64,000 bases of DNA from Serpula lacrymans var. lacrymans S7.9 (taxonomy: Eukaryota; Basidiomycota; Agaricomycetes; Boletales; Serpulaceae). The position numbers were made by a program, and so were the translations under genes. Below, piece after piece: positions 34,915 through 46,699 of the stretch. The notes under the pieces are model-generated. The model was not told the origin of the DNA, did not search any database, and was given only the letters and a program-made list of their open reading frames with translations. Each line of letters opens with the position of its first letter. The stretch's first letter is position 1. The DNA is taken from contig NW_006763300.1 in the NCBI RefSeq assembly GCF_000218685.1, forward strand, positions 184,565 through 248,564, in the 5' to 3' direction.

Positions 34915-36320
34915 ATGGCATCTGCTATAGCACTCGAAGACATCTGGGACGCGCCCATCTTACCCTCAAATCCCCCACATATATCAGAAAACCAGAATGA
35001 AAACAGCTCCAAGAATCCTCTCTTTCTTTCGTCCGACTCAGATAATGACATGCCGCAGAAGGCGGCTAAGCCATCCAAACCTGATATAGACGCCATGTTC
35101 GAGGACTTGGATGAAGATGATGATTTGGCTTTTAAGCCATTGGCACCAGCTTTGGACCTCGAGGCCTTACGACGTGAAGCCACAGCTAAACATTCGAAGA
35201 ATAACGCCGCCTCTGCTTCACAGGCAACACTGACAGGCACTCCAGCGTACGAGTCTCAAGGTAAACATGACGAGACGCAAAACAAGAAGGATAACGAGGA
35301 TGATAAGAAGGAGAGAAAGAAACTGCCCAAGCTAGATGATGCCAGGCTACTAGGTCCGAGTGGTTTTCCTCAGTTGATCAGAGATACGAAGAATTTCGTC
35401 CCAAGAGGCAAGGGGCACGAAGTTAGTAATGATTTCTTCATTATTATTAACAAGGCTGATCGTTTTGGATAACAAGGCAGCAGATCTCAAAAGCATCCTG
35501 CAAATTTACCAGTTCTGGACGCATAAAATGTTTCCAAAAACACAATTTCGTGATACGGTTGATAGAGTTGAGAAACTATGCCACTCCAAACGAATGCATG
35601 TAAGATATACCTTCACTTTCTTGATGTCTGGCTTTTGTCGCTGAACTGTGGGCGCTTGCATAGGTAGCTTTGAGTGTTTGGCGCGATGAAGCCAAAGGAC
35701 TGGTAAATGGTCAAAAACCAGGAGACGACGATAGCGCGGTCGATCTTACATCCGATGTAGAGTTGGCCCCTAGTACAAAAGACATTCAGAGGTCTGCATC
35801 GGTAACCCGAATGGATGATCATCAGCGGTCATCTTCAAGGCCTCCTTCTCTGCCGCCGTCATCTTCCGAGCCGGAAGATGATGACTTTGATATAGATGCC
35901 GTGATTAGAGAGGAAGAGGAACGTGCAGCTGCTATGAAGGCGGATTCCGCCATGTCTGCTTCGGTAGTATCAACTACCAGTATTGCGACACCTTCCACGA
36001 ATCCACAATACAGTAATAGGAACAGTGGCGTTCGTGTACCCGATCTAGACGATGAAGATATGTGGGAGGCGCTAGACGCTTTCGAGGATCCCCTTCTCGA
36101 TACCCCTTCGGATCAATTGGGCGTAAAGCCAGCTTCTCTCCCTGCGGCAGATGCTCAAGGTGAAGACGAGGATATGTGGGACATTGCTCGAGAAATAGAG
36201 CACGACGGGATGCAGTCTTCTAATGCTACTTCGTCTGCTGTCCCTCTTTCGCGAGAACCATCTAGTGCGAACACTTCTATAGGGACTAATGACGAGGGAT
36301 GGGATGATATGTATTTATAG
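34915..36320 (+). CDS. CSM3: Replication fork protection protein CSM3/Swi3 (TIPIN)
   Basis: Partner of Tof1/Swi1 (Timeless) in the fork protection complex, which steadies stalled replication forks and passes on checkpoint signals. Exons 34915-35421, 35477-35599 and 35664-36320 give 428 residues. The N-terminus is acidic. The Swi3 domain starts at LPKLDDARLLGPSGFPQLIR, runs through KGHEAADLKSILQIYQFWTH and FRDTVDRVEKLCHSKRMHVA and ends ALSVWRDEAKG. It is split exactly by both introns. The C-terminal half is disordered, Ser- and Asp/Glu-rich, with two related short acidic motifs (DLDDEDMWEALDAFED and EDEDMWDIAREIE) that resemble RPA-binding motifs in other Swi3/TIPIN proteins; this likeness is inference. 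Confidence 0.92.
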
Positions 36321-36507
36321 TAAATTTATGGGAAGGACGTCGACGTTTGTATTAATATTGTACCACTACTACCTAACAGTGTCGCCAGCGCCAGTGCCAC
36401 TTGAAAACTACTCTCGTCTGAAATACAGCAAGGCGATAACTACGATACACTGGGGTAGTTATTGGGCATGCAGTAATGATATCTAACAGAAGGGGCAAGG
36501 GGTGCAT

Positions 36508-39500
36508 CTATCTGATATCCACCATCGAGCGCCGCCATTTGGAAGATAGCTCTTCCACCTTGAGCAACACTCCAGCGGCAGCTCTTTTCAGCTTTATCTC
36601 ATGTGCCCCACCTCCACCTTCAACAAGCACTCCTTTTTCCAGATGAGAGAAGACTTTGCCAGCCCACTCTTCCGTGCCAAACAACAGAGCTGTGTGTTCG
36701 AGTCCCATAGACCGACCACCATCAAGTTCTAAGCACCCATCCAAAACGATGAGCGCGAGTTCTAACGCAGCGGTTAGGACAGATGCCTCCTTTGCCTTCG
36801 CGTCGTTTTGTGTTTCACCAGCGTGGTCTCCTACCTCTTCGTCTATTCGGGATAGGGGCCTGGTGCCTAGCGTGACTGCTAGTTCTAGTGCCTCAGGAGC
36901 AACTATAGCCAGCCATTGTGAAGCATTTTGTGCAGCATGCACTAATATGGCCAGTGTGCTGAGGAAATGTGCTAGTACAACGGGATTGAGGATCAAGCCT
37001 GTACCCGCTCCTCGGTACTGATGCAACGTTTCGCGAAGTGCAGTCCGCTCTTCACGTGCTTGTTCATCGCGAAGGAAAAGCCAGAAGCGATTGATAAACG
37101 GAACTATAAAGAACTCAGCGGCGACCTCTGTGAACGTCGTGTCCTGCGGTGGGTTCGGGATCAAGGGAGCTGGAGCGTTGGGCATGACTTCCGTCACTTT
37201 GGCAGGTTTTCGAATACGCAGCTGGCGCTCGCGTACAAGTTGTGGAACTTTATCGGCAACACCTTCACTGCCTCTATCCATGGCTTTGCGGGTGATACCA
37301 TCTAGCATTTGCTGAACGACGCCGCCACCTTGCGATGCTGCAGCGATATAACGCTCGTGCAGTGCGGGAGGTAGTACTTTGCTGGGAAAAGCTGTCCGAC
37401 TATTTGAGACCGGTTGAAGGGCAGAAGAGAAGATAGGGAGAGAAGCAAGCTCTCGTGCACCCAAGGCCAGCGCATTCAGCATCACATAACGTTGCTCGGT
37501 AGAATACTGATTCTTGAAGAATTCTTCGATTATGGACCTAAAGACGATTTAGTGTGTACACTGTGAATTTATGCATGAGACGTACGGTGCCGCAATCCGA
37601 GGACAACATGCTACCAATGCATTTACGGCACGTTGACGTTTGTTGTCAAAATCGTCAAGATCATAGTTATCCTGCAGTCCAACAAACCCATACACAAGGT
37701 TCGGTGCATTTTCCTCTGGCAATTGATGGTTGTTTAGTTTTGCACGGTACACGAGTAACTGTCGTAGCAAACTAACCGAGTTCCGATCCATAGTTTCTCT
37801 TCCTCCTGATGAGTTCCTCTGCACAGGTTAACGCGACTTCAAGTTTATCCACCTCCTGGGTGTCCTCGCCAGTCTTCAAACCAACAGTGCCTCGAACCAT
37901 TGTCCCCAGCTGTACGAGATAAACAGGTTGAGGGATCTTCTTGACACCAACACGCAACGTAGGATCTTTCTCGATTTCCTCGAGCTCGGAAGGCGTAGGG
38001 GACACAGAACGAGAGGACGAAGGGGAAGCATAACCCGTAAGAGAATCGTCAGAATCATATCCGGTATCGATTTGTATAGGCTTCTTCGATTTGGGCAATT
38101 TGGCAGTAACTACGTCTTCGTGGTTGTCCATGGTGTGATGATCACCGGAGGTTTCACTCGAGTGACTTGAGGGCAAATTTTGTTCGACTTTAACATCTGC
38201 ATCCATGTCCAGACCTGCGATCAGCGTCCTAATATCTCGGGCCCAGGGTCTTCCATCGCCCTCCCCGTCCCAATCGCCAAAGTCAAGCTGTTTTCCTGCA
38301 CGTTTTGCGACGACTTCCGCCACGAGCATGCCGCAGCGGCGCACGGAATTATCATTGTGACTGATATAGAGGCCAATTCCTGAAATGAACGAGGATGAGA
38401 TGGCTATGGAAGATACCTGTGGCGAGGAAGGGGGAAAATAAGATACGCAGAGCAGCAGCAGAGCAGCTAAATCTACAAAGTTCGTCTAGATTTAACTCAG
38501 TTTCAATGAAAAGTAAAAGTGAAACTCACAGTGATGGCGGGAAAGCAACGAGTGCTTGACATGGTCTGGAGTACCCCACCTTTCAAGGACCTTTTCTAGA
38601 AGAGTCACAAGAACTGCATACGGAGCAGTCAATTAGACAAAAAGTATAACCAAAAGTTTATCGTGAATAGTACCTTTGACTTCAACAGTTCCACGCTGTG
38701 TACGAGCTTGAGCAGCCCAGCACACGAGGATCCTAGCATGGAACTCGTTCCACTCACGACCGAAAGCAATAGCTAAAATACTGTTCCAAACTTCTGACTG
38801 TGGCTCAAAGCGACCAACGACGCCCCGTAACAAAATAGCTTCGCGTTTGACAATCCCTCTATCGACCGAAAGTGGACTCAAGAGAGACGTCGGTGGACGC
38901 GATAACGAAGACAACAAAGATGTCAGAATTGCTTGCTGCGTGAGTACTGACGGTATAAAGCGAATGATGTCATTCCAAAACGCTGAGTATTGGCCCGGCG
39001 TGTCGTTTTCTAGTCTACTTCGGATAGTCGGCAATGTAACATAGAAAAACGATGGCTGAGATGGAGTCGTAGGTTGAGTAGGTGGGAATACGCCGACATT
39101 GACCAATTTTGCGAGAAGCTGGCATACAGAAGTACCGGTCTCTATAGCAAGTTTAGTCCAGCAGCCTAGAAACATGCCACAAATAAGAACGAACCTTGGA
39201 GCGGAGCACTGGATGATGCGTTTACCAGAACTTCGCAACGCAAGCTTAGGTTGTTGAAGTATGTAGCATGGTCGAGCCCAGGCGGTAAATCCTTTCCCTT
39301 CAACGCGTTGGCAACTTTGGCTGGAACAGAGAAAACATTGCGAAGACAGTCACCCCAGGCAAGCGACTGCCTCTCCGAACTAGTACTTCCCGAGAATACT
39401 GCACGATGCAGCCTATCAATAGGAAATCCTTTTGAAAGCCTACACAAGAGCTGAATAGATTGTTCTGTGAGCGATAAAGACAATATAGTTGAGTAGGCAA

Positions 39501-39849
39501 GTAATGCGATCTCCCCAGCGGCAGGTAGTGCGTTAGAAAATGCGTCTGGGCAAAAGTATTGCTCTACCAGCGAAATAAGCTTCTCCTCAACAAGAACTGC
39601 CTCCCATGTAGGAATCACATGTTGCAATAAAGCCCTCTGTATAGGTGGGATGTGTCGTGAAGCATTGAGAGTGCAGCTGGTCAATGGATGTAGATTGTAT
39701 CGCCTGTATTGCGGTGGGAGGAGTCCTAAAGAATCCAGCGGAGCACACAAAAGCGAGAGCAGGGTAGGAAGTTCGGTGACAGAAACTTGCAGCTTGTTGA
39801 TTACATCCTTTATTTGCGTAAGGGAACTGTCCAGGAATTCTGCAGACAT
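36508..39849 (-). CDS. TEL2: Telomere length regulation protein TEL2 (TELO2)
   Basis: HEAT-like scaffold of the TTT (Tel2-Tti1-Tti2) complex that matures PIKK kinases such as TOR, ATM and ATR. Six exons (39849-39195, 39141-38674, 38613-38530, 38472-37777, 37715-37586, 37537-36508) give 1020 residues. The N-terminal helical half includes LLPPQYRRYNLHPLTSC and ERQSLAWGDCLRNVF. The conserved core has GLYISHNDNSVRRCGMLVAE, then the acidic linker with IDTGYDSDDSLTGY, phosphorylated by CK2 in homologs, then VYLVQLGTMVRG and FVGLQDNYDLDDFDNKRQRA. The C-terminal region ends KVEELSSKWRRSMVDIR. The ATG at 39849 is the first in frame. Its 5' end and promoter are duplicated at 42180-42835. Confidence 0.93.
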
Positions 39850-40140
39850 GAACGTAGGAATCAAAGGGAAAACTCGTAATATTTGCGTTCGATTGTAAGC
39901 TGGCTTGAACTGGGGCGAATTTAAAATACAGATCCAGTTACAATTGCCTCAGATCACATTTTAAAGCAATTTTAAAGCATTATTTCTCTGCAGCTACAAA
40001 AGATATCGTACACATAAGCTAAAGATAAGATTGTACACGCTAAAACCGTACAACGTATAATATGTGATACTAATACCAAGAAAATAGAACCTGGATAGCA
40101 TATCAACCACATAGTCGCAGAATGAGACAGATCATATATC
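39390..40140. repeat. Source copy of a direct segmental duplication (TEL2 5' end plus promoter)
   Basis: About 750 bp covering TEL2 codons 1 to about 150 and some 290 bp upstream is repeated in the same orientation about 2.8 kb further right (42180-42835). Strongly matching stretches include AGAACCTGGATA, TAAGATTGTACACGCT and CTGCAGCTACAAAA in the promoter and TGTTGCAATAAAGC in the gene. Identity by eye is about 75-80 % with indels. Confidence 0.85.
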
Positions 40141-40704
40141 GATCATAGATAAGCTTAGTATGCAAACCTCTGTTTTGGCAATATATTGGGCTTACCCTCG
40201 TCATTGTCAAAGCCACTCACCACTATAGCGGCCCTCTCAGCTTTTATATAACACAAACTCGGAGCTGCCATGAAACAGTTGTGGACCTAGCTTCCTTTTC
40301 GGTGTCGTAGATATCCTTTATACAGGAGACCCTATTATATATATATATATAGTGCCTGTTTGCTGCCCAGATGCCTTTGTCAGTTGATAAACTGGCTCTG
40401 ATAATGACACATGCACACTCACCAACACGAAATATCTGCTTCGTTTTCCTGCTAGGGGCCTCACGTGACTCGCCGTATGTCTGCGCGTCCCGGCGAAACA
40501 AATGAGTATTCGTGGACTGAATCAATACGCATATGCATACGCGTTCCACGGCTAGAGTGCGTTGTAGTACAACTAAGGCAAGGCTTGCGTTGTCCATGCC
40601 GACACGGTAACATGACACCCGGCGTGTATATAAGATAGGCAAGACATACATTCACTTACAATCCAACATCTTAGAATACTAGTCAACTTTGCCTGCTACC
40701 CAAC
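39850..40704. other. Divergent intergenic region with TA microsatellite
   Basis: Holds the TEL2 promoter (minus) and the SDR promoter (plus). The left third is part of the segmental duplication. A (TA)n tract sits near 40333-40351 and an ACGCGT at 40539-40544. A TATA-like GTATATAAGATA lies about 80 bp before the SDR start, near 40624. No gene seen. Confidence 0.5.
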
Positions 40705-42052
40705 ATGCGGTCGGTCTGGGGAATCATCTGTGGACAGTTCAACGCTGTACCACCCGTCGAGAACGCTGATTTAACAGGCAAAACCGTTATTGTCGTTGGT
40801 GCTAATGTTGGTATCGGCTTCGAAGCCTCGAAGCACTTCGCCCGTATGAACCCCGCAAGGCTTATCTTGGGGTGTAGGAGCACGACCAAAGGAACGGCAG
40901 CCATCGAAGGTGTGTAGTGTCCGTTTGGATACGCACGTTAGCCATGAATGCTCATCATGTTGGCTCCTCCATAGAGATCAAGAGCGAGACAGGGTATGAC
41001 AAAGCTGAACTGTGGTTGATCGACCTGGCCAATTTTTCGTCCGTCCTCGCATTCGCAGATAAATTTGACAAAGAGGGGCAGGGACTGGATATTCTGGTAA
41101 TGAATGCCGCCGTGTTCCAACTCGCGTACCAAGGGACGCCCGATGGCTGGGAGACCTCGTACGTTCTTCATTTGCATGCGTGAATGACTGTGCTAATATG
41201 CTGTGATGGCGTCTTGCTGAAATGTAGAATCCAGGTCAACCACCTCTCGACGGCTCTCTTGTCTATCCTCCTCACACCACACTTGATCTCGGCTGGAGGT
41301 GCAGCCTCACTACCTTCCAGATTGGCGATTGTAGCAAGCGATGTTCACTATGTTGCTCGCTTCGAGAAAAAAGTCACGGAAGCCCCAAAAATTCTTGAAA
41401 AGCTGAGTTCGGAAGAGTATTGTACGCCATCGTGAGTCCTTGGCCTTGAAGTATCCAGCTAGTCCCAAGTTAATAGATTGACGGTGCATGAAGGGTTATG
41501 AGGGCCAGATACAACGACTCCAAACGTCCGTCTTGTCCTCTTTAAAGTCACTTTACTGCTGATTTTAACCTCCCATTAAACAGTGCTCAATGTCTTCTTC
41601 GCTCGTGCCTTCAACTCCCACCTTCCCCAAACCACCCCACTCACCGTATCCGCGGTAAATCCAGGGTTCTGCTACTCCCAGCTACGACGTGACATGTACG
41701 ATCGCTTCTTTTACAACCTCATCATGCGAATCGGCGAGATCTTACTCGCATGGACGACCGAGGAGGGGAGTCGACAGCTTGTGTTCGCTGCCGTGGGTGC
41801 GAGGGACAAAGAGGGAGAGGAAAGGATGAAGGGCGCATTCATAAGTCAGTCGAAGGTAATTGAGCCGAGCGATTTAGTTCTCAGCAAGGAGGGCGGGGTG
41901 TTGCAGGAGCGACTATGGGTATGTTGATCATTTCTTTGCATGCTTTTGACAATGTACTTTGCTTACCTTGTGTGTTATAGAATGAAACGATCGAGATCTT
42001 GTCTGAGATATCGCCTAGGGTCCGAGAGATTGTTAACAATTACCTTCAGTAG
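40705..42052 (+). CDS. Short-chain dehydrogenase/reductase (retinol dehydrogenase-like)
   Basis: NAD(P)-dependent oxidoreductase of the classical SDR fold. Six exons: 40705-40909, 40975-41158, 41228-41431, 41494-41525, 41584-41918 and 41981-52 of the same kb (42052 stop), giving 343 residues. The cofactor loop is TVIVVGANVGIGFEASKHFA (TGxxxGIG with A for G). The Arg in LILGCRST after strand 2 favours NADP(H). DILVMNAAVFQLAY is the NNAG motif in changed form, SDVHY the Ser region and YNDSK the catalytic YxxxK, built across a 32 nt exon. The C-terminal part has AVNPGFCYSQLRRDM. Resembles the many basidiomycete retinol dehydrogenase-like/WW-oxidoreductase-like SDRs. The substrate is unknown. It lies inside the segmental duplication interval, but is not itself duplicated. 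Confidence 0.9.
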
Positions 42053-42179
42053 TGCCTCGAGGTTTATGGATCGATTGGTCTCGTCAGACTTCAGATGTAA
42101 ATACTTGTGCTTTAGTCTCTGCTTTAAGCCTGCCATCGTGTTGTTTTCCTCGGTGAAGTGCTTCGTACTTGTGCATCGC

Positions 42180-42835
42180 GATTCACTATAGACATGATGC
42201 AGGCTGTCCATAGGAAAGACTTTTGAGAGCCTACGCAGCCGGTAAGATTGCTCTGTGAGTGGTAAAGACAAAACAGCTGAGGAAGCCAATGATGCGATCC
42301 CCCAGATATAAGCTTATCCTAACAAGCACTGCCTCCCATGAATAACATGTTGCAATAAAGCATAAAGCCCTCTGTAAATGTAGAATATGTCGCGAAGGAT
42401 TGAGAGTGTAGCTGGTCAATGGATGTAAACTGTATCGCCTGTATTGCAGTCACGGTTGAAGCAGTCCTCGGCAAAAGCGAGAGTAGGAAGTTCAGTGACA
42501 AAAGTTTGCAGTTTGTTGACTATAATTACGTATATCCTTCATTTGAGTAAGGGAACTGTCCCGGAATTCTGCAGACGTAGGAAGCAAAGGGGAAAACCGA
42601 CTTGAATAATATTTGTGTTCGATTGTAAGTCACAATCGACTCGGAGTCGGACAAAATATACTACAGCTCAAGTTAGCTTTGCAGCTACAAAAAGTATCGT
42701 ACATGTACGCAGATAAGATTGTACACGCTGAAACCGTACAAAGTATAGTATGTGATAGTGATACCAAGAAAATAGAACCTGGATAATATATCAACCGCAT
42801 AGTCGCAGGATAAGCAGAATAGATCAAAGAGGAGC
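42180..42835 (-). pseudogene. Broken duplicate of the TEL2 5' end and promoter
   Basis: Direct copy of 39390-40140. On the minus strand, pieces such as SLPLTEQSYRLRRLSKVFP and LNPSRHILHLQRALCF match TEL2 SLSLTEQSIQLLCRLSKGFP and LNASRHIPPIQRALLQ, but lie in different frames. By eye the copy lost about 55 bp where TEL2 has the VEQYFCPDAFSNAL stretch, gained six bp near 42360, and a 5 bp deletion removed the start codon itself (CTGCAGACATGAACGTAGG became CTGCAGACGTAGG). No downstream TEL2 exons follow. The promoter part is better kept than the coding part. It ends about 80 bp before the stop of the linker histone gene. Confidence 0.85.
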
Positions 42836-42918
42836 TTGAGAAATAACTAGACGAGCAACCAAAAACTGATGAACAGCATTCCATTGAAGATAATTAAAGT
42901 AACGAAGGGAACGATCGT

Positions 42919-43988
42919 TTATTTACGAGCAGTGGTGAGATGTTTGTTTCTTGGCTTTAGCGTAGACGTTGATGCGCGCTTTCCCTTCCTTGTAGTACTG
43001 GCTGCCTATGGAGCGGGATGAGTCAAAATACAACATAAGACTGGGATAAACGGCTGTGACATACCTTCTTTGCAGCCCCAGTCTTGACAGCAGTAGCCTT
43101 GCTGTTCATTGGCTTCCTTGCACCCTGTGTAATCGACCCCGTTCCAGTCCTTGCTTTCTTTGCAGAAAATGCGTATTTCCTAATGGGTGTTGCTGCCACG
43201 GAGCCTTTGACTGTAGGGCGAGCGGACCTCACCCCTGTTTTCGTGGTCTTAGCGGTTTTCGTGGTCTTTGCTGCTGGAATCTTCTTATGTGCAGTGGCTT
43301 TCGCGGGTACAGCTCCTTCCTTTGCAACAGTCGACCTCTTTGATACTGGTTTAGCATTCTGAAAACGAAGAATGGGCCAAATCGTCAACGATTGCTAAGC
43401 GGCCCCCAGAAATGTGATAATTTTATGTACCTCTTTAGTGTCCTCGTTTTGCTTTTTGGGAGCCAGCTTCACTTTCCCCGAAGTGCCTGTTAACAATGGT
43501 AAGGCCTGCATGAAATTGGTGAACCTGAGACTAGCTAACCTTTAGGAAGAGCGAAGTCCCCTTTATCAGCACCATGCGTGATAGCCCTGTTTAGTTGACT
43601 GGTAGACGTGGCGTTTATCGCCACATGGTATTTAGATTCGACGAACTAGAGAAGTACACCGTATTAATAACATCAATGTAAGGAATCAAGGTTCAGAATA
43701 CTAGCCTTCTTGATAGCAGGTCGTGAAACGCCATTACGAGTACCATCCGTAGCGATAGTAATGCATTCCTGAAACAGGGGTAACCAGTAAGAATCGTGTA
43801 ACATGCATATACGAGTAGATCACGGCATCGACGGCCTCTGCCTAGCGATGCGAGAAAGAAAAAATGCATACCTTTATCATGTCAATCCAAGAAGGGTGGC
43901 TCACATGATGTCCTTTAGCAGCGACACCCGAAGCCTTGGACATGGAAGACTTTGCAGAGACCTTCTTGGTAGCAGGAGAAACTACCAT
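42919..43988 (-). CDS. Linker histone H1 (copy 1)
   Basis: Binds linker DNA between nucleosomes. Six exons: 43988-43872, 43768-43706, 43645-43540, 43486-43431, 43358-43065 and 43005-42919, giving 240 residues. The winged-helix globular domain is residues about 30-105: HVSHPSWIDMIKECITIATD, NGVSRPAIKKFVESKYHVAI, STSQLNRAITHGADKGDFAL and PKGTSGKVKLAPKK. The long tail is Lys/Ala/Thr-rich with repeated KTAKTTK units. Exon 2 is 63 nt, the same as in copy 2. The following intron begins GC (43705-43704), while copy 2 has GT at the same place. Tail and globular domain are diverged from copy 2, so the copies are old. Confidence 0.93.
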
Positions 43989-44699
43989 TATTAATTTGGG
44001 AAGATAAGACGGTTGAGAAGAAAGGTTCTGTTAAAAGATGAGAACGAGGAGGGAGTTAGAGGTTAAGGTGAGGTGAGGGGGGTAGCAGATCCGAGGCTCC
44101 GAGTCTAAGGGGCTGTAATGTGATGACGTCACGTGACACGTCGCGCACGGACGCAGATACGAGTAATACGATGACCAGCACACAAGCTGGCGAACATAGA
44201 GAAGTCAGCAAGCAGTACTTCTATCCATTGAATGTCGGTATAATCATCTAGCTTGAGCTTAGTGACGCACCATATTTATTGAATTCGGGTAGCGACCAAG
44301 GTATGCACCTGTCTGTACTCAATGATACTTGGTATCGCATAAGTAGTATTGTTCTTGAGCGTTACTCTCCGTAATCTGTGGATAAATGCTTGTCATCCAC
44401 AGCATAGAGTAAGTGCTGGAGCTCTGGAGGATTGCACATAAAAACAACGGTTCAGAAAATGTGGCTGAGATTGCTTTGTGGTGGTTCAAATGCAAGCCGA
44501 GACGCCGATTATGCGAGGATCATTATGCATCTGTGTGGCAAATGCAGCTAATAGGGCCGTAGGCGTTTACGACGGCCGTCTGATTCAGAGTCCTTTGCTA
44601 GCGTCTAAGAATCCTGGACTCTCTCACTCTCTACCTTGAACAACTGCCACATACTTGAGACGAATATCCCTGCCATTCAATACTCTACTGGCCAAAGTT
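43989..44699. promoter_or_regulatory. H1 (copy 1) promoter with overlapping CRE and E-box palindromes
   Basis: 711 bp between two divergent starts. About 136 bp before the H1 start, TGACGTCA (44124-44131, CRE type) overlaps TCACGTGA (44129-44136, E-box core CACGTG), followed by CG-rich CGTCGCGCACGG. bZIP (ATF/CREB) and bHLH factors bind such sites in fungi. The right part should hold the promoter of the synthetase-like gene. No further gene is visible. Confidence 0.5.
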
Positions 44700-46699
44700 A
44701 TGTCTATCTCAGACTATGTGGTCACGGACGACCTAACCGTCCTCCTCGGCCTCATCTCAGTCTCGGTTTTTCTCCTGCACAGTCTATACAGACCCCAACC
44801 GCTTGTTCATCCCATATTGCTCGGTAGGCAAAGTGAAGCTGGTCGCGTGAGGCACCCGGGAGAGAGCGCTGTGTACAGAAACTATGGAACAGGACTTTTG
44901 GGCAGGGTATGCATATGTTTATGGCTCAAAACCGCTGACGTGCACTAACATCGTTTTTGTTCGATGTGCCTGTCTAGTTCCCTGTGAGGCCGGAAAAGGA
45001 TTTAAATACCGTGTCTGGTTTTCTCAAGCCTGACTTTGACTCCCCTCGCACACTCTGGTCAACTAAAGTCAGTAGACCTGTCCTTATTGATTGAAATTTC
45101 ATAACCGTTCCTTAGATCACAAATGCTCAACTTTTGGAACGCATCTCAGCTGTTGGAACTGGCCTCATCAAGCTCACTGGCCTTGTACCGAAAGAATCAA
45201 ACGTCCTCCTCTTGTTGAACGATAGCATTGGTGCGATCTTCCTCTCTTACAACTTCGTGTCGCTGACTTGTTCCTCATGCAGAATTTGTCATCAGCGATT
45301 TTGCACTGTCAGCCCATTCTATTCCTTCTTTTACACTCAGTTCGCCAAAACTTTTGTCTCGTGTGCTCGAGTCGCATCCTCCCTCTGTCATCATTACACA
45401 CGGGAGTTTCCTTCCGCACATTCTTGAATTGGTTTACGACGCACATGAACACCACCATACCATCGTTGTCGTAGGCCAATGTGACACGAATCTATTGCCG
45501 AAATCTGCTACACAGGTCCGTATCATCCGATGGGACGATGTTGAAAGTGAGGGTTCCAAAGGCGAAAGAGTATCCGGCCCTGCTCCTTGTGCGTTTGGCC
45601 TTTTTTCGTACTCCTCTTATAACTCACGTTTCTATAGCACAGGGTGACGTTGTCAACGTGTCATTCTTCGAGTCCACCTCTGGTGAGATACAAGGTGCAC
45701 AGTTTACTCACGAAAACTTCACTGCCGGAGTTACTGCGACCCGTGCTTTGTTTCCTCCATCCAATGCTTTGTCATCTTTGGATACTATTGCATCTGCCCA
45801 TTCTCTTAGCACGGCCTTTGGACGAGTTATTGCCTACACGGCTCTCTTTGAGGGAGCAAGTTTTACAACTCTCGCAACAAGCAAATTGTTCCACGTTGAC
45901 GGTGAGTTATCATTGGTATTCAGGCGGAATATGTGTTCAATTGTAGCTATGCAGTGATACCTAAGGATGACATAGTCGATATCAAATCAGCAGCTACTTC
46001 CTCCACTCCGTCTCCTACGGTTTTGTTCCTTAAACCTGGCCACGTAGAGGCCCTCTCTTCATCCATCCTCGCTAACGCCAAAAAGTCTTTCCTGTTTTAC
46101 CCTTTCGCCTGGCGCCACAAGCTTGCAGGTGTCTCCGAAGGATTCATCACCAGGGAGAGCCTGTGGGATCGAACTGTCTTCGATGGCGCTAGGGAGAAGG
46201 TTGTTGGTCAAACTGCGAACACTACTAGAACTGTCGTCGTCAGCGGTGGTAAGTTATGCATTTGGACACATCCCGTTGTATTAGGTCTGAGCGCTATTTC
46301 TTTTGGTGTTTAGGGCCCATTGATCTTGCTTCTCTGACACCTACCCGGATTGCTCTGTCTGTCCCTCTCGTCAACACGCACTCGCACCCCACTGTCGCCG
46401 GTCCGGTATTTGCCTCGCAGCCGCTTGACCTCCAGGTATTCCCGACCAATTCATCGGACAAGTTTGGTACACTTGCGCATGTCGGTGCGCCGAGTATCAA
46501 CGTTGAAGCGAAGCTTGTGAACGTGCAGGACGACGTTGTAGAAGCGGGCGGGGATCCTGTTGGTGTGATAGTCGTTCGAGGACCCCCGGTTGGTAGCCTT
46601 ATCGAACCCACAGAAAACGGGGAAGGATGGGTGAATACCGGAGAGACAGGGCGGGTGTTAACGAATGGTGCTTTCAAGGTGCTAAACACAAAGCAGTGA
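44700..46699 (+). CDS. Membrane-anchored acyl-CoA-synthetase-like pseudoenzyme
   Basis: Seven exons: 44700-44906, 44978-45067, 45116-45230, 45283-45588, 45638-45901, 45955-46248 and 46314-46699, 553 residues. One N-terminal membrane segment (LTVLLGLISVSVFLLHSLY) precedes a fold like long-chain acyl-CoA synthetases. The order matches the family, but active-site motifs are lost. The ATP loop (TSGTTGxPKG in working enzymes) reads FFESTSGEIQGAQFTHENF, with no Lys. The YGxTE motif site reads NTHSHPTV. The A7 motif survives as GWVNTGETG, and the protein stops 15 residues later, so the C-terminal lid domain with its catalytic Lys is absent. Likely a structural or regulatory homolog at ER or lipid droplet membranes; that role is inference. 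Confidence 0.82.

Noticed and set aside
38430..38500. 37 nt intron candidate in TEL2 (GTATCTTCC to TTTCAG)
   Set aside because: Removing it shifts the frame; read-through gives FISGIGLYISHNDNSVRRCG, which fits the family.
40333..40351. (TA)n tract
   Set aside because: A short microsatellite in a promoter region; no sign of wider meaning.
39390..42835. Transposon-like structure suggested by the two direct repeats
   Set aside because: The repeats are TEL2 coding plus promoter sequence, not terminal repeats, and the gene between them is an ordinary dehydrogenase.
43056..43343. Cys-rich plus-strand frame with repeats
   Set aside because: Shadow of the Lys/Ala/Thr repeats in the linker histone tail.
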